Shown here: in pieces, positions 43,300 through 55,117 of the stretch
Position numbering within the stretch: position 1 is the stretch's first letter
Layout: each line of letters begins with the position of its first letter
The notes under the pieces: generated by a model
Seen by the model: the letters and a program-made list of their open reading frames with translations, nothing else
Databases searched by the model: none
What the model was told of the DNA's origin: nothing
DNA from: Acanthaster planci
Lineage: Eukaryota > Echinodermata > Asteroidea > Valvatida > Acanthasteridae
Assembly (NCBI RefSeq): GCF_001949145.1
Contig: NW_019091519.1
Span: forward strand, 202,655-266,654
Direction: 5' to 3'
Length of the DNA stretch: 64,000 nt
Program-made: the position numbers and the translations under genes

Positions 43300-45126
43300 T
43301 ACATGTACATGTGCATGTGTTACTGTCACTAAAGGGGTGCTGTTGTCACCCTGTGCTCTTGTATAGGTGCATCACACCTGTCTCATGCATGCATGTCTGG
43401 CAAGGTGTAGTTTTGTGCACATTCGACTGAACTTTAATGTACTGGTACATGTACATGTAGTGTGGCCTAATGCCCTTGCTGTGTTCAGCTTTCATGAGTA
43501 AACCACTAGCAAGTAGCATTTCTTGACTTGCCGGAAGTGGAACTTGTACAGTGTTGAATTTTTTCCCATACTTTATCTTGGAACAAGCTTAGATTGTATG
43601 TACGTGTAGTTAATTTCATCAGCCAACTTGGTTTCCTTGTCTTCAGCACTTGCAAAAAAAGAGCATGTTTTTATGTGATTATAAAATCAGTAAAAAGTGT
43701 GAAATTTCCTAAACCCCCCCCTGTTTGTCGTCTCAGGGTCATCGCGCTCACACTAAATTGTTGGGAGTGCCTTTGGGAGGTCATGACCTTCCGGGGTCCA
43801 AGAGAGATGCTTTTGCCCTGGGAAAACTCTGAGCTGAAGCCCTACACAGAGCATGCACCTGTGGAAAACAAATCTTCAGTGGATGAAATTCATCAGGGAA
43901 ACTCTTCCAAAATATTTTGTCATCTGAGAGGGTGGACTGAACTTACAACTTGCTTTTCCAAATGTTGTCTGGTGACAGTGCCTAATTTATCTGATAAATT
44001 TCTAAGCTGAAGCTCACAAAATGAAATTTCACACTTAATAAATCATCCCATTTTTCTAGAATGTATGTGCCACATACTGTACAAAGTGTCGGCCTAAAGT
44101 GATCCTTGCAATTGCTACAGAATTGAAGAAACTGCCCTAAAAGGGCAATAAATCAATGCATGGCTTTTTAGTAATTTTGCTTTATTGAAATGTATACCGG
44201 TATGTGTACATGAACACACCTTAGTGGGGAATGGTCAATGTGCTTGGTCCAATTTCATGGTGCTGCTTATTGCCAGCAAAAAAAATGGGTGCTTACCGTA
44301 GCAGAAAATTCTGTGCTTACAGCGAACATGTTTCATGGGTTAGTGAGGAATTTAGGCTTGTGCACATACATACAATGTACATGTACATCCCATAACTAAG
44401 GATTCTGTGCTTAAAAGTGCAGAATTTTTCTGTCAGTGCAGTTAGCGCAAAATGGAGATCATACATGTAAGCACAGACTTCTGCAGTAAGCAGCGCCATG
44501 GGCCTACAGTAGTTCCTTGCAAATTGGGTACAGGCCAAGACATTACTAACTGTCTTAATACAATGTACAAATGCAGAATTCACCTAAAACTACATACATG
44601 TACGGTACAGCTACGCAGATTTCAGAGTCAGTAATTCAAAGGGGAAATGCAGAACTGTTATTGGTAAATGGAAAATGCACGTTCATGTACATGTAATTGG
44701 GTCAATTAGAAACAACTATGCCAGGATGTACATGCAAGGTCAGTTTTGTCCACACGTTATTCCACGATTCATTCATGTTGAAATTAAATTTGGTCATTCG
44801 TCGCAGCGCAGTGCAGCACGCACCAGCGGCTCAGTGACCTAGTAGGCCTACTGGTAAGTACATGTACCTGCGTACGTACACACTTGCGTACATTGCAAAA
44901 TCAAGACAGAGAGCAACCTCATGCGACCTAAGAAATATACAAATCAGCTAAACCAGGACGAACGCCTTAGTGCAACCGTCCGTGGAAGCTTATGTTTTTC
45001 TTTACTTTTGAGCTAGATTTCTAGTGTATGACCTCGTCTGTGAATATGAATAGATGCAGGCGTGCGGTAAGTGCACAGTGAGCAAAATGCATCAATGTGA
45101 ACTGGCATGCATGATAACCATGTAAA

Positions 45127-45351
45127 ATGGTGGACCTTCCGAAATGGCTGCAGCACGACGAGTTATCTTGTTGCTTGAATTCCGCTGCAGATGAATTAAT
45201 GTTGGGTGATTTTCGTGCTGAGCAGCGGCAAGCCTTAGAATACTTTCTGCGGGATCACGACATTTTCGTGAATTTGCCAACAGGCTACGGGAAATCTTAT
45301 TTTTCAGGCTGCACCTTTCTGCTCAGATATCCTCGCACCAAATACATGTAA
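45127..45351 (+). pseudogene. RecQ-like helicase N-terminal fragment (motif 0 to Walker A)
   Basis: A 74-codon frame beginning MVDLPKWLQHDELS. Residues 28-58 read GDFRAEQRQALEYFLRDHD then IFVNLPTGYGKS, which is RecQ-family motif 0 (FR..Q..AL) followed by the Walker A loop (LPTGYGKS) at the expected spacing. After GKS the sequence departs from the family (YFSGCTFLLRYPRTKYM) and stops; no motif Ia, DExH box or later helicase motif was seen downstream on this strand. It is either a truncated copy, perhaps linked to a mobile element, or a first exon ending at a weak GTAAAA donor overlapping the stop region, with the remaining exons unseen. It cannot act as a helicase alone. Confidence 0.6.
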
Positions 45352-45543
45352 AAAGCCCATAGCATTAGTTATTCAAAAAAGTCACAATCAGTAAAGCAAA
45401 GCAAAGGCGAACTCGATCTCCGGTTACTCTGATCTTCTGCTGGCAAAATAAATATTGTAAGCCATGTCTCCACAAGGATACAAAAACGGAATGAGGGTCT
45501 ACTCTTCATGGCCTCTCCATCCCCAACATTTGTCTGTGCACTT

Positions 45544-45658
45544 ACCGGTACCCGGTACATTGTACATGTACAGTGTACACTTATGCACATTCCCTGGTTA
45601 TCTGAAGGCGTGCATGCACGCACTTGTTCATGTATGTACATGTAGGTACATGTACCAA
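45544..45658. repeat. ACCGGTAC and ACATGTAC palindrome cluster
   Basis: TTACCGGTACCCGGTACATTG, then GTACATGTACAGTGTACAC and ATGTACATGTAGGTACATG. Dense overlapping palindromes 200 bases after the RecQ-like fragment. Confidence 0.8.
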
Positions 45659-48600
45659 GGATCTTTGTGACGTGATTGATTCAAAGTGCCATTAAAATCG
45701 TGATAAATGTATATCAGCCAAGGCTTCACAATGTGTCTTCCCTAATGTCTTAGATGCTGGGAAGGGGGAACCGGACAAACCGATGGACTTATTTTCAAGG
45801 TGGATGTGAATGAGCTGAGATGAAAGGGGGGGTGTCAAACTGTCAATCACAGCGAACAATGCCCCCCCCAAAAAAAAAAAGAGTGAGGACCAGTTATTGT
45901 GAATGGTCCTTGCTTTGGTAACCTCCTGGGTTGGCCGAACTTAGAAGGAGGTTGGTTGAACTTAGACTCATGGTTCCAATTATGGCTGAGTCACAGGGAA
46001 TGTACAGTGTAACTTGATTTCACAGAAACTGGCTGATTTTCAGAAGAAACTCAAGATTGATTCTCCTGGTTCTTTTCCATGAAATATTGTGCTGATTCAC
46101 TGCTGTTAGGAAATTCTATGCCAGTGAAATTGTAATTTAATGTTTTTGATGAATTAATTACTGTAATGAATCCTGCTCCACTTTATGAAAAGAAAATTTA
46201 AGACTGTTTTCGTCTGGACAATCAATCATGTTTTACGGAAATAGATCAAATGTCTTGATGAATTTTGCTGAGTGATGAATAATCCACCTGTGCACCTTAC
46301 AACCTCCACATAAGGCAGTTTGGCAGTAGTCTGTGTTGCTTTCACCATTGGAAATTGGATTCAGTTTTAAGATAAAGTGTGATTCCCGGATGGAATTGGA
46401 ATCTTTTCCAAAGTGGTTTAGTAGCCAAACCTCCCCCTACAAATAAAACACCCCCCCCCACAAAATGAAAAAGAAACAAAACAAAATGAAACAAAATACG
46501 AACAGATCCTGGGATGGTTTAGACTGTCAGGTCTGTGTCTTCTTAATTCTGATACTCTCGAGTAAATCTTGCATTTGTTGTTACCAGTTGGTAAGGCTAA
46601 GACAGCACAACACTGTAAATTGGAAATTTGAGCAGGAAAATTCAATAATAGTGTTTGAGGCAGAAAATTATTTTAGTACACTTAGTGCAAAAAAAGAAAA
46701 TGTTCCACACGCGGAAATGTAGTCAAAGCCATTTTGGAAGGATCTTTTATCTTTTTAGAGCTATTACATGGAGCTACATGTATAACTATTAAAAGTCCTG
46801 AAAGGGCGGTGTTTTACAATGTACCGGTACATGTACAGTATCGATAGTCATCGTAACAACCCCTGTGCTAAATGTTCTACAGATGTCACTTCATCCCCCA
46901 ATCTCACCCCAAGGTTGTGGCAGGTATGTATCCAAGTTGGAAGGGCCAACACTTTAAACGAGCCCTCATCTCCTGGTGTGTTCTCAGCTGCAGTGGTAAT
47001 GGCGCATAAACCTGGGAATTTCTGGCCCGTCAGTGATTTTAATTGCATGTAATGATTACATCAGCTGCCAGGTGACAGAAATGGGATCATGGAGGTGTGC
47101 TGCCTTTCTGTAGGCCCTGCCAATTTATGTTTCATTACCCCCCTAGGATTTCTGAGCTCCTTGCTCAGGTTCTTGGGCTTTTAGTAGATTTTCATTATTC
47201 TATTGGGAAATACAAAGTAAACGTAAATTGTTGGAAATTTCTGCCCTTTGTAGGAACTGTCAGGGCAGTATTGTGGTATTGCTGAAAATGGGAATAAATT
47301 TTTTTCTCTATCTTTGTGTTGTTCCTGATTAAATGCATCTTACATTATACTTCCTTTTATGATTTTTCTTAATACCGGTAATTTCAGGTCCTTGCAATTT
47401 CAAATTAATGTCAAAGGTCAAATTTCAATCAAACTCTTCGTAAAGACCAAACCCTGTCAGTGCCAAAGGGTGAAGAGACTGAGAGCGAATGACCTCTTTA
47501 TGAAAAGATTTATAATCTGGCTACCTTGGTTTGAAACTAGAACATACCTCTGCGTACCGGTAGGGAGCACAAAAGACGTGAAAGCTTGCCTTGCTGTAAT
47601 TGCTGTGTAGAATCGATACATTGTGAATAAGGATTTGAACACAAAGTTAAGGGATTATCAGAACAAAATCTGAAAGGATTAACCGTGTTTTGGTCTCTAC
47701 ATGTACATGTGTATGTGGGTCAATAAAGTCATTGAAAAGGGGGGGTTATAATGCCATGTGGTACTGTAGCTTAACTCTCTGGAGCTTGGAATTGTGACTA
47801 AAGACATGAAAGATGGGGGGAAGAGGAAAAGGGAAATTTAATCCTTTACATTTCTCGAGATGTACAGCCGTTCTAATTTTTTTCAGTCCTTGCTGTCAGG
47901 TGTTCCATGGATTTAATATTGAACAATGGGAAAATGTTTTTAATGGTACTGGTAGGCTTGATTGGCAAATTATGAGTGTGCTCACATTTTGCTGGATGTA
48001 CCATGTGTATGTTTGTGGAGATGGGTGTGGGAGTGGCCACTGACGTGTATATTGATAAGCATTTTTAAGCATACGGTAATTTCCTTTTCTTTTAGAATGC
48101 AAAGTGAAAATCAAATGCTGCGGGTGATTCCACATGTAGCATTCCTTGAGTGGTTTTCAAAATTGGAGTAAGTGCGAGGATTCTTTACCACTTTCACTCA
48201 AAAGACAGATGCCGTATTATTGAACCGAATTTATTTGTAGCCCTTTAGCTTGGCAATTTGAGTTTTACCGTCTCCAGTGAAGAAAATAAAGGGTTTTGCT
48301 AACTGGCAAATTCTTTTTTACAACACTGTTTGGATTGAGACAGATAAAAGGGCGATCCTCTTCTTAGTAGAGAATGCTCATGAAAATGTACAATGTATAG
48401 ACTAAGGCTGTAAATATACGTACATACTGTAAGTAAGTAAATTACAATCATAATGTTATTGTTTATTAAATATTAGAACATTTTGTAAAAAATGCTACTG
48501 CATGTACCAATAGGCCTACATGTACATGTACTGTACGCCATATTGAGGCCACTAATATACCGAATGAATGCAAGCCGAACCCGGATGCATGTACATGTAT

Positions 48601-51600
48601 GTGACTTGACCCACATCCCGCATCTGGGAATCATTATTGCAGAATTTTGTATCCCATGTACATCTACAGAAACATGTATGCTCATAAAAATGTACCTACA
48701 TGTACATCGTACCTTGCATAGACCATTGTGATATTGTCCTCCAGAGCAATAAATTAAATTTTCTTTTTTTTAAAAAACAAAGCCCAGGCAATAAGTGCAG
48801 GACCTACACAGACCTGCCAATCTTCAGGATCACAAAACTGTATTCTGAAAATCCCAAAGTTGTATTCTTTCATTGAAAACATATTTTTCAAAAAATAAGT
48901 ATAGTCCTCCATAATTAGTTTGACCAACACTTGATTGGGTCAACACTTCTTCATGGATAAAAAAAATCATGCAAGAAATCCATTATTGAGGTTTGAAGAG
49001 TGAGTTGGCCCTTTTCCTACATGATTCCACCACGTTTCAAAATTTGAAGTCTTTGTTACAAAGAATGCACATCGCATGTGTCCAGGCTTTGGGATATTTG
49101 AGGCATAGATTGTGTCGCTTGCCCACTGCAGTCTCCATCTATATCTATTTCCACGGAGTTTTAACTTGAGGATCCGTCTTGTCAAAGATGGCATCCAAGT
49201 CTACATGTGTTTGTGTGTGACATATGTGACATTTTGATGAGTGTACATGTACATGTATGTCCAAAAATTGCTTGACATTTCATACAAAACAATGCACGTA
49301 GAGCAAGTAAAAACTGCGCAATAATAATGCATAACTTTGCCCCCCACCAGTTGTCAAATAGACCTCTATCGGCACAAGCGAAAATGTGTACTGCCGCAAG
49401 TTATGGTGGGGATAGTTAGTCCCTACTTCTGCTGATGTACAGATGGCACTTCGGCAGCCAATTGTGACACAATGATCGGGTGGTTGTCGGGATGCCGCAC
49501 GAGGCTTTGCACTTTGAGCCACGGAAAAGTGCCTGCACAGATTTGTATACACTGTACGCGCGTGTGTATGCACATGTATACATGTAGCATTGCTAGCATA
49601 ATGTACTATTACAGTACACTCGTAAGCATTGAACTACGAATTTTTTTTTCAGGCGTGTCAAAATGGAGAAAACCCATCTTTTATGGAGAAGAAAACGTAC
49701 GGTTGCATTTCCAATAAATTCCCTGTAGGAAATACGGCCAAATTTTACTGGTTGGCACGTCTGCTTACTGGAACATGCGACTCTCCGTGCAAAGAGCACT
49801 CTTGAAAAGACTGAATAAAAAGTGAATTCTGAACCCCCAAGTTTCTTGAATTTTGTACCCATTGTCTTCTATTTTTTTTATGACAATGTTCAGTGTAATT
49901 AGGCTAGTCCCAGCAACCCTGTTACGTGCTTTGTATTGAGCTCTAAAATGTGACCAGCGGTTTACTTTTGCACTCGTTCAATGGAAAAACCCTTCTACTT
50001 AGAGCACCGGCAACATTTTAGTCAAACTGGCATGCAGCCCTGACCAACTACTTGGTATTTTATTGTTCAGATGTACATTTACTAGCCGCTCTGGTATACA
50101 TGTACATGTTCTGTAGCTGTGCACTGGTCATTCACATTGACTTTCGTTCAACCTTGTAATGGTGTCACTTTTAATCAGAAGAGGAAATACAGAGGGCATT
50201 AGGTAACATTGTTCGTATGTATGCTGGTACGTGACTAATATTTCTCATCAGTTCAATAGGTAGACCTACATGTATTGAGCTGGGCTACTTTATTCATGAG
50301 TTGGCCATATTGAAATTGAAAGTGAGGTTAACCCTTCATTTGTGAAACTTGATGATATTAATTAAAGAAATATGAAATTTTATGACAAATAAGTACTGGC
50401 CTCTGTCTGCTTAAAAAGATAATTTCAGATTTCGATAAATCTTTACAATCAGTGTTTTACACCAGAGTTCGAAGACCAAAATTGAAAAGGAGACCAGGGA
50501 TTTTTGCCAATCCATAATTTTTCTGGAATCATCCCATTCAATAGTGAGCAATTTATAAAACAGATTTGGGGAACAAGACCAAAAATGGCATCCTTTTTTG
50601 ATAATGTCCATTTATTCTTTTCTAAAGTAATTTTTTTAAGGAGTGCTGCTGAGGAATGCTATCCATTTGAATTTGCTTCCCATTTGAAGTCCATGGTCTG
50701 TAGCAGGTAACACCCCCTACCTGCAGTAATATTCTAGCAATGCCAGTGCAACAGTTGCATTCTGAAAGTCAGTGAACTGACAGAGATTTTGATTGAGTCC
50801 TGTGTGCCAACAGTAATTAGAGTGAATCGATGGTGGTATGCCAATTGATTGGATGTAATCTACCAGCAAATGTTGCATGAATTAATGCCAGAACTCTTTA
50901 ATGCCATGTCTGTCTTTCCTACCAATGTCTTTCAAGTGCCTTCAAAATGTTAATGGAATTAATGCCCCAAATCCTAGGGGTGCTGCGCTCTCTTGTTGTC
51001 ATTTTTTAAGTGACGTTTTACGTGTATGTTTAATTTGAAAGAAACTCCAAGAAAACACTTTGCATCACTCAACATGCTGATCCAATTTTATATATAAAGC
51101 ACAAACACTGCGGGCATTTATTGCAGCTGTGCCTCGCTGTATCACTCTGAAAGCAACACTTTGCCTTGAACCTCAAATTTATTTTGCGGTCCCAAAAGCC
51201 TAAAGTGAAACAGTTGCTTTGATTAGATCTAAATCCAAATGAACACTGCCTTTACTGTTCTCCAGTACATTCATGCAACATCTGTTTTGGGAAAATTGGA
51301 GTGAAAAGGGAGCGAAATCTTTTCTTGAAGGATTTCAGGCTATTACAGATTTTGCCACAGGCTGTTATGCCATATTTTGCTGCTTGAAGTGAGACATTAA
51401 GTTTGCTCTTTGATCTTCATATTTAGTTTGTTTCCATTTGGGATTAGGTCGGAAACCAGACCCTAGAAGTTAAATGACCTATCGAACACCCTGTGGGTAG
51501 GTTCCTACTGATGTGTGGTCCTTCAGTTGTGGTTGCTATGGCAGCCACCGGCTATCTCCCACTGGTCAGGAGGATAGTTCTGTGGTCTGAACAGTGCTGC

Positions 51601-53130
51601 ACTTTTGGCGAGAGTTCATCAACTTCTGAAAGTTTTGGCAGCTTTTCATAGACAGACCAGCTGCTGTCTCCAGGCCTATTTTGTTATTGCAAATTAAAAT
51701 TGGGCTCCAGCCAAGTTGAGAATTCAAGTTTTTCCTGAAAGATCCTGCTGCAGCTCTGTAACGGTTGCATTACCAGTTAAGTTGGCTTTTGTGTGCAGCG
51801 ATGATTTCCTGGTACTTACCAATGAATACATAAATGAAGATACAAACAATTACATGAACACTTTAAAAGGTGTGCTGCTTTTTTATTGTTTGTATTTTTG
51901 AAGACAGACACGGTGCACATTTTATCAAAGAGGTAGGATTTTATTAATTACTAAAAGCCATAGTCCGTAATTTAATAAGTCTTACCAAAAAATAATGAAC
52001 AAATACATGTACCTACCGGCATGTATGGTTGAGAAAGTTTAACTGTTCTTCACATGTAGACAAAATGATTTATAACGGACTTAAGACATCAACGCCACAA
52101 TGGGATAGAGGCTGTGAACACCTCTAAATATGGCATCCACATTCAAGATGAACAACAAAGAACGGTCAGACAGTTTATTGTACGAACTACAAAACATTGA
52201 AGGGAAGGGGGACAGAGAACCCAAAGTGTTAGTACTTTGCCCTCTATCGATGCTCTGGACTGTAGAATTAAAGGGAATTAAATGTGGATTCACTTGGAAA
52301 CATGTTTTGTGAAACTTCCTGCTCCTCCTGAATATTAGAAAAATATCTGACATCTCTTTTCTGTTACGCTTGTCAGAATGTGCTCCTTTTCATACATTTT
52401 TAAGTTTTCATGTTTTTCCTGACAAATGAGGCTCTGTTGCTGTGACGTCAGTAAAGGAAGACTGTTCGTTTTGTGGGTTTTCAATTTAAGTAGTAAACTC
52501 AAGGTTTCCTCACTGAAATATTTGTGAGAGAAACTTTGCACCCTCGTGAACAACAAACCATTAAAGTAAACATCTTTATGCCATTAAAATATCCAAAATA
52601 CTTAAAACTATTCGTGCCAAAACTGCTGTTGCACTGAGGTTTCTGCTCTTGGGTTTCTGCCTAGGATGATGGCATATTTTGCTCATAAATATGCAAATTT
52701 GTATGAACATTAACAAGAATGTAAAAAGCACAGAAATTGAAAATTCGGCCATGTAAAGAGCAAAAGGGCATGTACATGTAGAAGAACTACATAGAAAAAC
52801 AATTTACATTGCATTGGCCCTTAACAGTTTTTATCAGCAAACCCAGTTTAGAACTGCAGCCTACATGTATCTACAATCAGCGCTGTACGGGGTGACCAAA
52901 ACAGTCCCATTTGCGCCTAAAAAATGATGATGTGCGACCAAATGTTTAATTTGTATCGCCAGTGGTGACCATGATTTGTGCTCGTTAGCTGCCCACCTTG
53001 TCAGCCATATTTCACGAATGATCGCACCCCAGGTGCACCGTCCGTACTGAGTGATGTGTTTCTGATCACCTTTTTTTTCTTCTTATTATGAACACAGCAT
53101 GAGCCCACATTAAACTGAAACATAGCTTGC

Positions 53131-53178
53131 ATGTACCGGTACATACATGTACATGTACATGCACAGGTACTAGGTACC
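53131..53178. repeat. TACCGGTACATACATGTACATG palindrome cluster
   Basis: GTACCGGTAC joined to ACATGTACATGTACATG and then AGGTACTAGGTACC. Same family as the other dispersed palindromic tracts. Confidence 0.8.
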
Positions 53179-54560
53179 TGAGTCCACTGGTTTATGGTTG
53201 CATGCTGTATGGAGTGTGTATGGGGAGTTGTGACATTTTGTGTATTCATTAGATGCACTAGCAGTCAATGCACCCCACAATTCCAGTGTAGCAAATTTGT
53301 TTTATTCCCAAATGTAAGTTTGAAACCAGAAGGTTTCACACTTCCCTTGGTCTGGTCCCAGATACGAAATGCTCAAAAATAAAAGAACAAACATACCTTG
53401 TCTTTTCTTTCAGCTGTTTTTTTTTTCTGTAATTGGTTGCCATTTTTGATATTATTCCACAAGCACAAAATCCAAAGCCTGACTGTCTTACTGATAGTTG
53501 ACAGAATAATGTTTCTGTGTGTTTTGCCAGTCGTGTATTTTGAAAATGTGTATACAGTATATTCAAAAATTAACCTGGCAGGCACCTACTTTTTTTTATT
53601 GGAGCCAGTGGCTCCTCATTTGAATTTTCTCCACCTGATAGCACCTGACAGCACCGTTTACAATGTACATGTACATGTATGTGTTTACCTCAAGGCTCTC
53701 CCCTCTCTCCCTGTGGTGGAAGCATCAACATCTTTGTCATCTTTGTCATCTGGTGAAATTAGGTGAACAGCCAGTCTTTCCTTTTTTAAAAATTTAAATA
53801 AGCATACACATTTGATGTCTGTGTGGTTTCCTGTTTGTTTCTTATTGACAGGAAGAAGGAAAGGCTCAGCCTTTCATGTCACTGCACATTGTTGTTTTTA
53901 CTGGTACCCGTCTCTGACTGAGCTCAGGTGTGATGTGACTCCCGAATTGTTGTGGTTTTTAAGCTAGCTGTTCCTGTACTTTCTTACTCTACTAACCCAA
54001 CAGGAGTACACCACAACCCTTTTTGGAAGCAATATATTTTGGAGATGAAATCATGCATGAATGACAGCCAAGTTCATCCAAAGTTCCACTTAGTAAATCC
54101 AAAAGTACAGCCATTATACATGTACGTACAAGCACAACATTTCGCATTGGTTTGGCTTTGTAATTTTTTCATTTCCTTTCCATATGAAATAGCAAAACTA
54201 CAGAAACTAATAATCGTGTGAAGTTTTTTGAAGCATGAAATTTTGCCGTGAACTGGCTCGTGATGTGAGGTTCCAATATACATGCACCGTACCCCTATTG
54301 TCCACATACATGTACAGGAGGTCTGAGAGTGTCTCATTTTCTTGGCCTTTGTTTTTTATTAAGTGACTGCCCTTAGCAGGAGAGGAAAAGGTCTGACAGA
54401 AGTGTAAATTATATTGAGATTTGTGACGTAATTTTAGTTGAGCTAAAATAATCAACCCGGCAGAATACACGTACATGTACAGTGTAATGAATAACGCTAA
54501 TGAGAATTTTCTAACAAATATAGAATAAAATGATAGATACATGCAGGCACTGTGTGCACA

Positions 54561-54591
54561 TACAATGTACCGGTACATGTACATGTACGTG
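54561..54591. repeat. TACCGGTACATGTACATGTAC palindrome cluster
   Basis: ATGTACCGGTAC fused to three overlapping ATGTAC units. Self-complementary and alternating purine/pyrimidine. Confidence 0.8.
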
Positions 54592-54897
54592 AAGGTGCTA
54601 AAGAGTAACCTAATTGCGGGCTATGTGAGCTAATCATAGCTGGCATGTTACACTAATTGGCATGTTAATGAAAACAGAATTGCCTTGTTTGAGATGTCTG
54701 TGTCTGATTTCAACGCCATAGGCGGATTATGAATGTGTTTATTCATCCGTTTCGAAGTCTTACATGTAGTTCGTATAATATTAACCACTTCAAATTACAT
54801 GTCAGCACTAGAAACCATTTCTTTTTCAGCAAAGAAAAAAGCGAAAGTGAGTTCTTGTAGTTAATCTTAACCCCCATTTTGTGTGAAAATAGCACTT

Positions 54898-54993
54898 GCA
54901 TGTACATGTACATTACTGGTACCCGGTACACATTGATATACTGTATGTTGTACATTTGTACCGGTATATTTACATTGTACATGTACATGTAGG
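54898..54993. repeat. ACATGTAC and ACCGGTAT palindrome cluster
   Basis: GCATGTACATGTACATTACTGG, GTACCCGGTACA, TTGTACCGGTATATTT and ATTGTACATGTACATGTAGG within 96 bases, directly before the TAGTTCCA minisatellite. Confidence 0.8.
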
Positions 54994-55017
54994 ACAGTGT
55001 CAGCAGTTCGCTGCATG

Positions 55018-55117
55018 TAGTTCCAGATGATTTGAGCCCTCTTTAGTTCCAGATGATGTTGAATTCTCCTTAGTTCCAGATGTTGAGTCTTTAGTTCCAA
55101 ATGATTCGAGTTCTCCT
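55018..55117. repeat. Minisatellite of TAGTTCCAGATGAT units
   Basis: TAGTTCCA recurs at 55018, 55044, 55071 and 55092, each followed by GATGAT.TGA.TTCTCC-like sequence (unit about 26 bp, four copies). On the minus strand it reads as a repeated HLELK peptide, but there is no sign of a gene around it. Confidence 0.7.

Larger units (their letters stand above)
30054..45126. other. Long gene-poor region after the GPCR
   Basis: About 15 kb without a recognised coding exon, apart from the listed repeats, the 40.5-kb element and the weak promoter candidate at 35.7 kb. Palindromic ACATGTACATGT units are scattered through it (for example near 36317, 36370, 38645, 39742, 41606 and 44388). Confidence 0.5.

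Noticed and set aside
43594-44010. 138-codon plus-strand frame, among the longest outside the named genes
   Set aside because: No domain or repeat of known type, and a mixed composition with poly-C inside. Treated as chance.
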